Shown here piece after piece: positions 11,626-20,886 of a DNA stretch of 64,000 bases. The notes below the pieces were generated by a model, which had not been told where the DNA came from, made no database searches, and saw nothing but the letters and a program-made list of their open reading frames with translations. The number at the start of each line of letters is the position of its first letter. Position 1 is the stretch's first letter. The stretch is from Pseudomonas grandcourensis (lineage in GTDB: Bacteria; Pseudomonadota; Gammaproteobacteria; Pseudomonadales; Pseudomonadaceae), in contig NZ_CP150919.1 of the NCBI RefSeq assembly GCF_039909015.1, forward strand, positions 472,501 to 536,500, given 5' to 3'. Made by a program: the position numbers and the translations under genes.

Positions 11626-13098
11626 ATGAACGAACTCTGCGAGCAATTGCCCTTCGGCTTCGCCCGGCGTTTTGGTGTGTTGCTGGAGCATGACGGCGAC
11701 GACCTGCGCCTTGCCCTGCGCAGCGATGCGCCGCTCACCGCATTGGCGGAAGCGCGCCGGGTGTGCGGGCGGGCATTGCCGTTTCAAGTCGTCGGGGCCG
11801 ATGAGTACGCCTCGCGCCTGGCCGCGGCTTATCGCGAGGGGCACAGTGCGATGGAGCAAGTTGCCCAGGGGCTGGACGAAGAACTGGACTTGCTCAGCCT
11901 GGTCGACCAGGTCCCGCAGACCGCCGACCTGCTGGAGCAACAGGGCGACGCACCGATCATTCGCCTGATCAACGCGCTGCTCGGTGAAGCGGTGCGCGAG
12001 CATGCCTCGGATGTGCACCTGGAAACCTTCGAGCAGTACCTGTCGGTGCGCATGCGGGTGGATGGCCAACTGCGTGAAATGCTCAGGCCCAAGCGCGAAC
12101 TGGCGACCCTGCTGGTGTCGCGGATCAAGGTCATGGCGCGCCTGGACATCGCGGAAAAACGCGTACCCCAGGATGGGCGAATGGCCTTGCGCCTGGCCGG
12201 GCATGAAGTCGACGTGCGGGTTTCGACGCTGCCTTCGGCCCATGGCGAAAGGGTGGTGCTGCGCCTGCTCGACAAGCAGGCCGGGCGCCTGGATATGCAT
12301 CGGCTGGGCATGCCGGACGATACCCTCGCGGCCCTGCGCCAGTTGTTGGGCAAGCCCCACGGCATTCTGCTGGTGACCGGGCCGACCGGTTCCGGCAAGA
12401 CCACCAGCCTGTACGCCGCGCTGAGCAGCCTGAATGACCAGACCCGCAACATTCTCACGGTCGAAGACCCGATCGAATATCACCTGCCGGGTGTCGGCCA
12501 GATGCCGGTCAATCCGAAGGTCGACATGACCTTCGCCCGGGGCCTGCGGGCGATTTTGCGCCAGGATCCGGACGTGGTGATGGTTGGCGAAATCCGTGAC
12601 CGCGAAACCGCCGAGATCGCTGTCCAGGCGTCCTTGACCGGGCATCTGGTGCTCTCGACCCTGCACACCAACAGCGCGGCCGGCGCGGTCACGCGGCTGG
12701 TGGACATGGGCGTCGATGCCTATCTGCTGGCGTCCTCGCTGGTGGGCATTCTGGCCCAACGCCTGCTGCGCACCTTGTGCCCCCATTGCAAGGTTTCGTA
12801 CCTCGCCGACGCGGTGGCCTGCCAGCGCCTGGGGCTCGACACGAGCACGCCGCACACCCTGTTCAAGGCCTCGGGCTGCGAACAGTGCCAGCACGGCTAT
12901 CGCGGGCGCATCGGCATTTACGAACTGATCAGCGTGACGCCCGCCGTCTCGGCGCTGATCCATCGGGGAGCCAGTGAGCAAATCCTCGTCGACGAAACGC
13001 GCAAGGTATCGCGCAGCCTGTTCCAGGACGGGCGCCAGCGGGTGCTGGAAGGATTGACCAGCCTCGATGAGTTGTTGCGCGTGACCCAGGAGAACTGA
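11626..13098 (+). CDS. gspE: Type II secretion ATPase GspE
   Basis: GspE is the cytoplasmic hexameric ATPase that powers pseudopilus assembly. The 490 residues contain an N-terminal GspL-binding domain, the central GSPII_E domain with Walker A GPTGSGKTTS (about residue 251), an Asp box, Walker B (QDPDVVMVGEIRDRETA) and a His box (LVLSTLHTN). Near the C-terminus are two cysteine pairs (CPHC and CEQC, about 30 residues apart) of the zinc-binding module typical of GspE. It starts 4 bases after gspD. Confidence 0.97.
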   Translation: MNELCEQLPFGFARRFGVLLEHDGDDLRLALRSDAPLTALAEARRVCGRALPFQVVGADEYASRLAAAYREGHSAMEQVAQGLDEELDLLSLVDQVPQTADLLEQQGDAPIIRLINALLGEAVREHASDVHLETFEQYLSVRMRVDGQLREMLRPKRELATLLVSRIKVMARLDIAEKRVPQDGRMALRLAGHEVDVRVSTLPSAHGERVVLRLLDKQAGRLDMHRLGMPDDTLAALRQLLGKPHGILLVTGPTGSGKTTSLYAALSSLNDQTRNILTVEDPIEYHLPGVGQMPVNPKVDMTFARGLRAILRQDPDVVMVGEIRDRETAEIAVQASLTGHLVLSTLHTNSAAGAVTRLVDMGVDAYLLASSLVGILAQRLLRTLCPHCKVSYLADAVACQRLGLDTSTPHTLFKASGCEQCQHGYRGRIGIYELISVTPAVSALIHRGASEQILVDETRKVSRSLFQDGRQRVLEGLTSLDELLRVTQEN

Positions 13099-13101
13099 TC
13101 G

Positions 13102-14310
13102 GTGCCGACTTTCGACTACCGCGCCCACGACGCCCAGGGACGATCCTGCAAGGGACGGCTGGAGGCCGATGGGCCCCGCCATGGGCGACAGTTGTTGCGC
13201 GAGCGTGGTTTGTGGCCGCGTGTCTTGATTGAGGTCAGGGTCGGCGGCGGTACGGGCCAGCAGTCGCGGGGTGGACGCCTGAGTGCTGCGGATCTGGCGC
13301 TGTTGACGTTGCAACTGTCAACGCTGGTTCAGGCCGGACTGCCCCTGGAGGAAGCGCTCGATGCGGTGGCGAAGCAGAGCTCAAAGCGCAAGGTTGCGGG
13401 CTTGCTCTCGGCGGTCAGGAGCCGGGTGATGGAAGGTCACGCCCTGGCCTCGGCGCTGGGGCAGTTTCCCAGGGCCTTCCCCGAATTGTTCCGTGCCACC
13501 GTGGCCGCTGGAGAACGCTCGGGGCATCTGGGCCAAGTGCTGGAGCAACTGGCGGCCTACACCCAGGCCCGCCAGGCCTCGCGGCAAAAGATCCAGATGG
13601 CTCTGGTGTACCCGTTGATCCTGATGTTGGCCAGTGTGGCGATCGTCGGTTTTCTGCTCGGTTATGTGGTGCCGGATGTGGTGAAGATCTTCGTCGACAG
13701 CGGCCAGCCGTTACCCTGGCTGACCCGGGCGCTGATCGGCGTGAGTGGCGGCCTGCGCAACCATTTCCTGTTGTTGATGAGCGTGCTGGCGACGTTGTTC
13801 GGCCTGTGGCGCTGGAGCTGGCAGCGGCCGTGGTGGCGCCTGCGCTGGCATCGTTGGGTGCTCAATGCGCCAGTCATCGGTGAAGTGCTGCGTGCCATGG
13901 AAGCTGCGCGGTTTGCCAGCACCCTGGCAATCCTCGGCAAAAGTGCCGTGCCCTTGGTGGACGCCCTGGAAATTGCTGCCGCGGTTATCGGCAACCTGAC
14001 CATTCGCGCGCGGATGGTCGATGTCGCCCGCTCGGTCCGCGAAGGCGGAACGCTGACCCGCGGCCTGGAACTGAGCGGCGACATCCCGCCGATGATGCTG
14101 CACATGATCGCCAGCGGCGAACGTGCCGGCGAACTCGACTGCATGCTGGCCCGGGCCGCCGAACAACAGGAAAACAGCCTCGCCGCGCGCATTGCGCTGG
14201 TGGTGAGCCTCTTCGAGCCGGCCATGCTGGTGCTGATGGGCGGCGTCGTGCTGCTGATCGTCATGGCCATCCTGCTCCCGATTCTCAGCCTCAACCAATT
14301 GGTGAATTGA
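13102..14310 (+). CDS. gspF: Type II secretion platform protein GspF
   Basis: GspF is the polytopic inner-membrane core of the assembly platform. The 402 residues have two repeated T2SSF domains (about residues 70-190 and 270-395) and three transmembrane segments, the last being VLMGGVVLLIVMAILLP. The start is a GTG at 13102 preceded by CAGGAGAA. The gap to gspE is 3 bases. Confidence 0.96.
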   Translation: MPTFDYRAHDAQGRSCKGRLEADGPRHGRQLLRERGLWPRVLIEVRVGGGTGQQSRGGRLSAADLALLTLQLSTLVQAGLPLEEALDAVAKQSSKRKVAGLLSAVRSRVMEGHALASALGQFPRAFPELFRATVAAGERSGHLGQVLEQLAAYTQARQASRQKIQMALVYPLILMLASVAIVGFLLGYVVPDVVKIFVDSGQPLPWLTRALIGVSGGLRNHFLLLMSVLATLFGLWRWSWQRPWWRLRWHRWVLNAPVIGEVLRAMEAARFASTLAILGKSAVPLVDALEIAAAVIGNLTIRARMVDVARSVREGGTLTRGLELSGDIPPMMLHMIASGERAGELDCMLARAAEQQENSLAARIALVVSLFEPAMLVLMGGVVLLIVMAILLPILSLNQLVN

Positions 14311-14313
14311 TCC

Positions 14314-14769
14314 ATGCAACCTGTCCGCAAAAACCTTTCCCGCGCGCAACGCGGTTTTACCCTGATCGAAATCATGGTGGTGGTGGTCATCATCGGTGTG
14401 CTGGGGGCAATCGTGGTGCCACAGTTCATGAGTCGCCCCGATCAAGCCAAGGTCACTGCCGCTAGAATCGATATCCAGGCCATCGCCACCGCCCTGGAAA
14501 TGTATCGCCTCGACAACGCCCATTACCCCTCGACCCAGCAAGGCCTGGAAGCGTTGGTCAAGCGTCCCTCCGGGCTGCCCGTGGCCCGGGGTTGGAACCC
14601 TCAGGGCTATCTCAAGAGCATGCCGGTCGACCCGTGGAAAACGCCTTATCAATACATCAATCCGAGTGTGCGATCGGTAGACGGCACTTACGACCTGTAT
14701 TCCCTGGGCGCCGATGGCGCAGCGGGCGGCGAAGGGTTTGCAGCCGAAATCGGCAATTGGGGCCATTGA
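14314..14769 (+). CDS. gspG: Major pseudopilin GspG
   Basis: GspG is the main subunit of the pseudopilus that pushes substrates through the secretin. The 151-residue precursor has a short positive leader and the prepilin cleavage site RG|FTLIE with Glu5, followed by a long hydrophobic helix. The C-terminal half carries the Tyr/Asp-rich loop (DLYSLGADGAAGGEG) that binds calcium in this family. No prepilin peptidase gene lies nearby, so processing must depend on PilD encoded elsewhere. Confidence 0.97.
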   Translation: MQPVRKNLSRAQRGFTLIEIMVVVVIIGVLGAIVVPQFMSRPDQAKVTAARIDIQAIATALEMYRLDNAHYPSTQQGLEALVKRPSGLPVARGWNPQGYLKSMPVDPWKTPYQYINPSVRSVDGTYDLYSLGADGAAGGEGFAAEIGNWGH

Positions 14770-14772
14770 TCC

Positions 14773-15240
14773 ATGGGCTACCGCTGCCGGGGGTTTACCT
14801 TGCTGGAAATGATGATCGTGATTGTCGTGATCGGCGTTTTGCTGGGCATGGTGAGCCTTGCCGGTGGGGGTAGTCTCGCGCGTCAGGTCAAGCAGGACGC
14901 CGAGGCGATGGTGCAGGTGATTCATCAGCTGCGTGAGCGTGCGGTGTTCGAAGGCCAGGAGTATGGCCTGCGGCTGAGTGTCGATGGCTACCGGGTGATG
15001 CACCTGGGTGTTCGTGGGTGGGAGCCGGTGAAGGCGCTGACGGACTGGCCCCTGAACGTGCGAGTACGTTTGCAGCAGGACGGCTATGGGGCAGGGCTGG
15101 ACGCTGACGAAGGACCGCCGCAGTTGCTGTTGCTCAGCAACGATGAAACCAGCGCCTTCACGCTGACGTTCGAGTCCGGCAACAGGGCCTGGCTGAGTCT
15201 GTCCGGCGATGGCATCGGCGAGGTGGCGATCGATGACTAG
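14773..15240 (+). CDS. gspH: Minor pseudopilin GspH
   Basis: This 155-residue minor pseudopilin has the leader and cleavage site CRG|FTLLEMM with Glu5, followed by a hydrophobic helix. It belongs to the tip or shaft-joining subunits of the pseudopilus. Its position between gspG and gspI supports the assignment more than its divergent C-terminal half does. Its last 8 bases overlap gspI. Confidence 0.9.
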   Translation: MGYRCRGFTLLEMMIVIVVIGVLLGMVSLAGGGSLARQVKQDAEAMVQVIHQLRERAVFEGQEYGLRLSVDGYRVMHLGVRGWEPVKALTDWPLNVRVRLQQDGYGAGLDADEGPPQLLLLSNDETSAFTLTFESGNRAWLSLSGDGIGEVAIDD

Positions 15241-15616
15241 GCGGCCATCCCTGTCGTCCATGGACGGCTTCACGCTGCTGGAGGTCATGGTGGCCTTGGC
15301 GGTCTTCGCGACACTGGCGGCCGCCGTGCTGTCGGCCAGTCAATACGCGGTGACGCAACGCGGCGCGGTCGAGACTCGGCTGTTCGCAGCGTGGCTGGCG
15401 GACAACCGCTTGAACGAGTTACGCCTGCAACCCGGCTTGGCGGTCGGCCAGCAACAACAGATCGTGTCCATGGATCAGCGCGACTGGGTGCTGCAACAGC
15501 ACATCAGCGCCACCAGCGATCCACGTTTGCTCCAGGTCGACATTCAGGTCAGCCCGGCGAACAGTGCGCACGCCTTGCATCGTGCCAGCGGCTGGATGCT
15601 CGCGGCTCATGAGTAG
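15233..15616 (+). CDS. gspI: Minor pseudopilin GspI
   Basis: A 127-residue minor pseudopilin with cleavage site DG|FTLLEVMVALAVFA, which is the characteristic GspI signature. GspI starts the I-J-K tip complex. ATG 15233 is preceded by CGAGGTGG and gives a short positive leader (MTRRPSLSSMDG); the earlier in-frame start at 15209 would lengthen the leader unnecessarily. It overlaps both neighbours. Confidence 0.93.
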   Translation: MTRRPSLSSMDGFTLLEVMVALAVFATLAAAVLSASQYAVTQRGAVETRLFAAWLADNRLNELRLQPGLAVGQQQQIVSMDQRDWVLQQHISATSDPRLLQVDIQVSPANSAHALHRASGWMLAAHE

Positions 15617-16151
15617 GCAGCGCGGCTTCACTTTGCTGGAACTGGTCATCGCCATGGCCATCTTCGCCGTGCTGGGGTTGGCCAGTTGGGGCTTGTTCGA
15701 TAGCGTGCTGCGAGTGCAACAGGGCACCGCGGCCCACGAGCGAGAGCTGAGGAGCCTGCAACGAGCGATGGCGGTGATCGAACGGGATCTGCTGCACGTC
15801 ACCGAACAGCCGGTGGTGCTCGCAGCGCCGCTTTTGCAGTTCCAGCGCAGTCACTGGCGCAATCCTCTGGACCAACCGCGCAGTGAGCGCCAGATGCTGA
15901 CCTATCGACTCGACGGCGGTGTGCTGTGGCGCGAAAGCCAGGGCGAAGGTACAGAGTTCGTGCAACGGCAAAAACTGCTTGAAGGCGTTCGTGAGTTGCG
16001 CTGGCGTCTGTTCGACAGCCAGTCCGGCTGGGTCGCTCATTGGTCGGCCGGGCAGGACGCGAAGGCGCCCATGGCGCTGGAGGTGCAAGTCGCTGTCGGG
16101 CGCTTCGAATCGATTCGGCGGGTGTTGCCGATGCCGGGTGCATTGCCGTGA
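15609..16151 (+). CDS. gspJ: Minor pseudopilin GspJ
   Basis: A 180-residue minor pseudopilin with leader MSRQRG and mature start FTLLELVIAMAIFAVLG. The remainder fits GspJ, including ERDLLHVTEQP and the C-terminal beta-rich region. ATG 15609 overlaps the end of gspI and gives the usual short leader, so the longer upstream start was not used. Confidence 0.93.
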   Translation: MSRQRGFTLLELVIAMAIFAVLGLASWGLFDSVLRVQQGTAAHERELRSLQRAMAVIERDLLHVTEQPVVLAAPLLQFQRSHWRNPLDQPRSERQMLTYRLDGGVLWRESQGEGTEFVQRQKLLEGVRELRWRLFDSQSGWVAHWSAGQDAKAPMALEVQVAVGRFESIRRVLPMPGALP

Positions 16152-16999
16152 ACGGGCGCCAACGCGGCATTGCGTTGATCAGTGTATTGCTGGTCATGAG
16201 CCTGGCGCTGCTGATCATTAGTGGCGTGTTGCGCAGCCATCACCTTGCGCTGCAAAGCAGTGGGCAACAATTGCAGCAGATACAGCTGCGGCAACTCGCA
16301 TCGGGCGGGGAAACCTGGGCATTGTTGCTGTTGCGCGACGCGTTGCAGGACGGGGAAAAACCCGTCGAGCGGGTTCAAGGCTGGACGGCCATGACGCCGG
16401 GTTTCGAGGTTGACGATGCGCAGATCCGAATCGATATCGACGACCTCGCCGGGCGCTTCAATCTCAATGGGTTGTTACGCCAGGGGCAGGTGGATCGGGT
16501 CACCCTCAACCGTTGGGCGCGCCTGCTTGAGCTGCTCGAACTGCCTCCTGTGCAACTGAGCCAGGTCGGGCCGCTGGGGGAACTGAGCCAGCTGCGCTTG
16601 CTGCCTGGCATTGACGCTCGCCTGCTGCAGCGGCTGGAGCCCTGGGTGGCGCTGCTGCCCACCGACACCGCCTTGAACATCAACACCGCGCCGGCACTGC
16701 TGTTGAGAACGCTCGGCGAGGTGGATGCCGCGACCGCCGATGCGCTGGCGCGTCAGGCAGCAACAACGCCCTGGGCGAGCGTCCAGGCGTTTACCCAGGA
16801 CCCGTTGCTCTCCGGGCAGGGCCTGAGCAGTCACGGGCTTGGCACTCAAAGCCGCTGGTATCGGATAAGGGTGCAGGTGATCCGGGACGGGCGCGCACTG
16901 CACCTGGCCACGGATGTTGGGCACGACCCCAAGACTCGACAGCTGACGGTGCTGCAACGACGTTTTCTTCCCATGAGTAGCCACGAGAGACCGCGATGA
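16148..16999 (+). CDS. gspK: Minor pseudopilin GspK
   Basis: GspK caps the pseudopilus tip and is larger than other pseudopilins, here 283 residues. The leader NGRQRG precedes IALISVLLVMSLALL. Position +5 is Ser instead of Glu, as is normal for GspK. The alpha-helical insertion contains the DLAGRFNLN motif typical of the family. The start is a GTG overlapping the gspJ stop as GTGA, which implies coupled translation. Confidence 0.94.
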   Translation: MNGRQRGIALISVLLVMSLALLIISGVLRSHHLALQSSGQQLQQIQLRQLASGGETWALLLLRDALQDGEKPVERVQGWTAMTPGFEVDDAQIRIDIDDLAGRFNLNGLLRQGQVDRVTLNRWARLLELLELPPVQLSQVGPLGELSQLRLLPGIDARLLQRLEPWVALLPTDTALNINTAPALLLRTLGEVDAATADALARQAATTPWASVQAFTQDPLLSGQGLSSHGLGTQSRWYRIRVQVIRDGRALHLATDVGHDPKTRQLTVLQRRFLPMSSHERPR

Positions 17000-18102
17000 A
17001 CACTTGGCTTTACCTGACCGCCGAGGGGCAGGACGCGCCATCGGGCCTCTGGCCCTGCGTCCTGTGGTCGCCAACCCATGAACGCCAGCCGATGCCGCTG
17101 ACTCAGGCGGCCTCGGCATTGCAGGGGCAGGCGGTCGATGTGCTGCTGCCCATGGAAATGTGCAGTTGGGTTCGCAGCGAGCCATGGCCGTCGCGACGCA
17201 GGCCCGAAGCCCAGGCCATGGCCTACGCCGTGGAAGATCAATTGAGTGAAGCGCTGGAGGTGGTGCATCTGAGCATTGGCACTCGTGATCGTGACGGCTG
17301 CTATCCGGTCATGGTCATTGGCCGCGAACGGTTGGCCGCCGTGCTCGACTTGCTGCACGAGGCGGGTATTGAGGTGCGCGGGGTGTTCGTCGATGCCGAT
17401 CTGTTGTCCGGTGATCAGCCGTGCGGCGCATGGTGGTTCGGTCGCTGGTTGTTGGGTGCAGGTCTGTCGGCGCGCCTGGCGTTGTCCCAAGAAGACCTGG
17501 CGCTGCTCACTCCGTTATTGCCCAAGGACATGCAATGGCTGGATGAGCGTGAGGCCCCCGCTGTCATCGACCAATGCCTGGTCCAGCGCCCGACACGGGC
17601 CATCAACCTGCTGCAAGGCGCATTCGCCCCACGGGGCAAGCGTCTGCCCTGGCGTGCCGGCGGGTGGGCGCTGTTGATGTTGGCGTTGTTGACTTGGGGA
17701 GCCAGCGAAACGCGGATCCGCTTCCTCGACAGCGAAGCCCGCCGCCTCGCCACCCAGAATGAACAGCGATTCAAGGCGCTTTACCCGGAGCAAAGCCGCA
17801 TCGTTGATATGGCAGCGCAACTCAAGGCCCTGCAAAGCCAGCCTGTTGACTCGCAAAACACCCGCATTGCCGGGCTGGTCCGGTTGATTGAGCAGGTGAT
17901 TGGCGCCAGCCCGGTCGAGGTCCAGCGCATCGAGTTTCGAGCAGGCGAAGGCTGGAAAATCCAGCTGACCGCCAGCGGCTTTACCGAGCTGGAACAGTTG
18001 CGTGAACGCGGGCGACAACAGGGCATGCCCGTGCGGCTCGACAGCGCGAACAAAGCCGCCGGCCGGGTGCACGCCACCCTCACCGTGGAGGACGAGGCAT
18101 GA
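16996..18102 (+). CDS. gspL: Type II secretion platform protein GspL
   Basis: GspL anchors the GspE ATPase to the inner membrane. The 368 residues comprise a cytoplasmic actin-like domain (about 1-215), one transmembrane segment (about 223-240, GWALLMLALLTWGA) and a periplasmic ferredoxin-like domain that pairs with GspM. It starts with an ATGA overlap with gspK and ends with an ATGA overlap with gspM. Confidence 0.93.
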   Translation: MNTWLYLTAEGQDAPSGLWPCVLWSPTHERQPMPLTQAASALQGQAVDVLLPMEMCSWVRSEPWPSRRRPEAQAMAYAVEDQLSEALEVVHLSIGTRDRDGCYPVMVIGRERLAAVLDLLHEAGIEVRGVFVDADLLSGDQPCGAWWFGRWLLGAGLSARLALSQEDLALLTPLLPKDMQWLDEREAPAVIDQCLVQRPTRAINLLQGAFAPRGKRLPWRAGGWALLMLALLTWGASETRIRFLDSEARRLATQNEQRFKALYPEQSRIVDMAAQLKALQSQPVDSQNTRIAGLVRLIEQVIGASPVEVQRIEFRAGEGWKIQLTASGFTELEQLRERGRQQGMPVRLDSANKAAGRVHATLTVEDEA

Positions 18103-18530
18103 AGCAGGCATGGCGACGCATTTCCGTGCGCGAACAACGGTTGTTGCAGGTGTTAGGGGCTTTTTTGTTGGCGGTCGTGGCATTCAGCCTGATCTGGCAA
18201 CCGACCCGGCAGCGGCTGGAAACGGTCGAGCGACAATACCAACAGCAGGCGGGGCTGGCCGCGCAACTGCAGCGGGCGTTACCGCGCAGCCATGTCCCCG
18301 TCGACACCGATCAACCGCTATCGCTGCGAATCAGCGAAAGCGCCACGGCAGCGGGGCTGGAAATCCGTCAGATGGAGAGCGACAGTGATCTGCTGCGCGT
18401 GACCCTCAATGGCAATGCGCAGCCCTTGATGCAATGGCTCGATGGGATCGAGCGCGATGGAGTCGCGCTGCAAACCCTGACGCTGGAGAAGCGTGACGAT
18501 GCCCTGGAGGCGCGGGTGGTGCTCAAGTAG
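18099..18530 (+). CDS. gspM: Type II secretion platform protein GspM
   Basis: GspM is the bitopic partner of GspL. The 143 residues have a short cytoplasmic start, one transmembrane helix (about residues 20-38) and a periplasmic ferredoxin-like domain. The ATG lies after GGAGGACGAGG. This is the last gene of the operon: no gspN or gspO follows, and its last 8 bases overlap the end of the convergent MFS gene. Confidence 0.92.
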   Translation: MKQAWRRISVREQRLLQVLGAFLLAVVAFSLIWQPTRQRLETVERQYQQQAGLAAQLQRALPRSHVPVDTDQPLSLRISESATAAGLEIRQMESDSDLLRVTLNGNAQPLMQWLDGIERDGVALQTLTLEKRDDALEARVVLK

Positions 18531-19803
18531 CCGAGGTGTTCTGCGGCAACAACGGCAACTTCGCCAGCTTCAACGCGACCAGCAGCGCAATCACCAGCAG
18601 CGTGCCGATGAACAACCCGATGCCGTTCCAGCCGCCCAGGTGCCAGAACACGCCACCCGCCGTACCGGCGATGCTCCCCCCGGCGTAGTAGCTGAACAGG
18701 TACAAGGACGATGCTTGCCCCTTGGCCTTGGTGGCGCGGCGACCGATCCAGCTGCTGGCCACCGAGTGGGCGCCAAAGAAGCCGAAGGTAAAGATCAGCA
18801 TGCCGATGATCACCAGCGGCAAGGGTGTAAACATCGTCAGGGCCAGGCCGCCGATCATCAGAGCGATGGTGCTCCAGAGCACTTTGCGGCGGCCGAGTCT
18901 GTCGGCCAGCGAACCGATTTTCGCTGAGCTGTAGATGCCCGACAGGTACACCACCGACAGCAACCCGACGAAGGCCTGTTCCATGTGGTAAGGCGCGGCC
19001 AGCAGGCGATAGCCGATGTAATTGAACAGCGTGACGAACGCGCCCATCAGCACAAAGGCTTCAAGAAACAGCAGCGGCAGGCCGGCGTCGCGAAAGTGCA
19101 TGGTGAAACCGTCGAGCAGGCTGCGCGGGTGCAGCGAGCGGGGGCGGAAGTTGCGCGATTCCGGGAGGATTTTCCAGAACACCGCCGCGGCAATCAGCGC
19201 CAGGCCACCGATCACCAGCATCGCCGTGTGCCAGCTGACGAAGTCGATCAATACCCCGGTGATCAAGCGCCCGCTCATCCCGCCAATCGCGTTGCCACCG
19301 ATGTACAAACCCATGGCGAGGCCGATGTGCTGTGGGTGGATCTCTTCGCTCAAGTAAGTCATCGCAACCGCCGCCAGACCGCTCAACGACAATCCAATCA
19401 GCGCACGCATCAGCAGCACACCGTGCCAGCTTGGCATCATCGCACTGGCCATGGTGCACAGCGCAGCGGCGAACAGTGCGGCCACCATCACCGGTTTACG
19501 CCCGATACGGTCGGAAATCGGGCCGGTGATCAGCAGGCCGATGGCTAGCATGCCGGTGGCGATAGACAGGATCAGGCTGCTTTGCGCCGCGTTGATGGAA
19601 TACTCGTGGGACAGCAGCGGCATCATCGGCTGCACGCAGTAGAGCAGGGCGAATGTCGCGAAGCCGCCGCAGAATAACGCCAGTACCGTGCGCATGAACG
19701 CCGGGGTGCCTTTTTCGATGTAGATCTCCGCCAGCTCAACGGTGATAGCGTCCGGTGCTGCGGGAGGAACTTCATGGGCGAGTGGGGCGACAGCAGTTTT
19801 CAC
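18523..19803 (-). CDS. MFS transporter, YnfM-like
   Basis: A major facilitator superfamily permease of 12 predicted transmembrane segments, probably a drug or metabolite proton antiporter. The family loop motif GPISDRIGRKPVM (between segments 2 and 3) and the matching GSLADRLGRRKVL in the second half are clear. The whole protein resembles E. coli YnfM. I chose the GTG at 19803 because CGAGG stands 7 bases upstream; an ATG at 19848 would add 15 residues. It is divergent from a LysR gene that probably controls it. The substrate cannot be told from the sequence. Confidence 0.85.
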   Translation of the reverse strand: MKTAVAPLAHEVPPAAPDAITVELAEIYIEKGTPAFMRTVLALFCGGFATFALLYCVQPMMPLLSHEYSINAAQSSLILSIATGMLAIGLLITGPISDRIGRKPVMVAALFAAALCTMASAMMPSWHGVLLMRALIGLSLSGLAAVAMTYLSEEIHPQHIGLAMGLYIGGNAIGGMSGRLITGVLIDFVSWHTAMLVIGGLALIAAAVFWKILPESRNFRPRSLHPRSLLDGFTMHFRDAGLPLLFLEAFVLMGAFVTLFNYIGYRLLAAPYHMEQAFVGLLSVVYLSGIYSSAKIGSLADRLGRRKVLWSTIALMIGGLALTMFTPLPLVIIGMLIFTFGFFGAHSVASSWIGRRATKAKGQASSLYLFSYYAGGSIAGTAGGVFWHLGGWNGIGLFIGTLLVIALLVALKLAKLPLLPQNTSAT

Positions 19804-19921
19804 GTTGGACCTCGGAGGGCGCAGCCGGTCAGGCAATGAAAAAAGCATATAGCTGGCTAATGATTCAATCCAATATATTGTTCGACCTGTTTGATAGCTT
19901 TAACGACCTAATGGGGTTTCC
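19804..19921. promoter_or_regulatory. Divergent promoter region between the MFS and LysR genes
   Basis: This 118-base gap is AT-richer than its flanks (ATATAGCTGGCTAATGATTC). It should hold both promoters and the LysR binding site. No unique T-N11-A box could be fixed by eye. Confidence 0.5.
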
Positions 19922-20824
19922 ATGGAATTGCGTCATCTGCGCTACTTCATCGCCGTCGCCGAAGAACTGCACTTCGGCCGCGCCGCACAGGTGCTGGGCA
20001 TCTCCCAACCACCGCTGAGCCAGCAAATTCAGGCGCTGGAACAAGAGGTCGGCGCGCGGTTGTTCGAACGTACCAATCGTCGGGTCGAGCTGAGCGAGGC
20101 CGGTCGGCTGTTTCTGCAAGAGGCACGACTGGTGCTGGCGCAGGTCGACAAAGCGGCAGATGTCGCGCGACGGGCGCAACTGGGCGAGTTGGGTGAACTG
20201 AAAATCGGCTTCACCTCGTCGGCCCCCTTCAACTCGACGATTCCCCAGGCGATTTTCTCTTTCCGCCAGCGCTTCCCGGCGGTGCACCTGAACCTGCGGG
20301 AAATGAGCAGCACCCAGGTGGCCGATGCACTGGTAGACGAGTCGATTGAAGTCGGCATCATGCGCCCGCTCGGGCTGCCGGACTGCCTCAGCGTGGTCGA
20401 GTTGATGCGCGAGCCGCTGGTCGCGGTACTCAGCTCCAAGCATCCGTTGGTAGAGGGCAGCGAGGAGGGCTTGTTCCTGTCAGCCCTGGCGCTTGAGCCC
20501 TTTGTGTTTTTTCCGCGTAGCTATGGCAGCGGCCTGTATGCGCAGTTGCTCAGCCTGGCGCGGGATGCCGGTTTCAGCCCACACTTCGCCCAGGAGGCCG
20601 GAGAGGCGATGACCATCATAGGGCTGGTGGCGGCGGGGCTCGGTGTGTCGGTGCTGCCGGCGTCTTATCAGCGGATGCGTATTGACGGTGTGGTCTACCG
20701 CCCGCTGCTCGATCCGGCGGCGGTGTCGGCGGTGTGGTTGGTGCAGCGTAAGGACCAGAAGTCGGCGATGGCGCGGGCATTTGTTGAACTGCTGACGAGG
20801 AAGGTTGAGCCGTTGCAGGCGTGA
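19922..20824 (+). CDS. LysR-family transcriptional regulator
   Basis: A 300-residue LysR-type regulator. The winged helix-turn-helix is at residues 1-60 (MELRHLRYFIAVAEELHFGRAAQVLGIS), followed by the linker helix and a two-lobed effector-binding domain (about 90-295). The family start ELRHLRYFIAVAEE resembles the BenM/CatM-like branch. It is divergent from the MFS transporter, the standard arrangement for a regulator and its target. Confidence 0.93.
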   Translation: MELRHLRYFIAVAEELHFGRAAQVLGISQPPLSQQIQALEQEVGARLFERTNRRVELSEAGRLFLQEARLVLAQVDKAADVARRAQLGELGELKIGFTSSAPFNSTIPQAIFSFRQRFPAVHLNLREMSSTQVADALVDESIEVGIMRPLGLPDCLSVVELMREPLVAVLSSKHPLVEGSEEGLFLSALALEPFVFFPRSYGSGLYAQLLSLARDAGFSPHFAQEAGEAMTIIGLVAAGLGVSVLPASYQRMRIDGVVYRPLLDPAAVSAVWLVQRKDQKSAMARAFVELLTRKVEPLQA

Positions 20825-20886
20825 CTATTTTCAATGGTTGGCTCTGATTACCGAACATCGAATGATCAGAAATCCGGATTGAGCGG

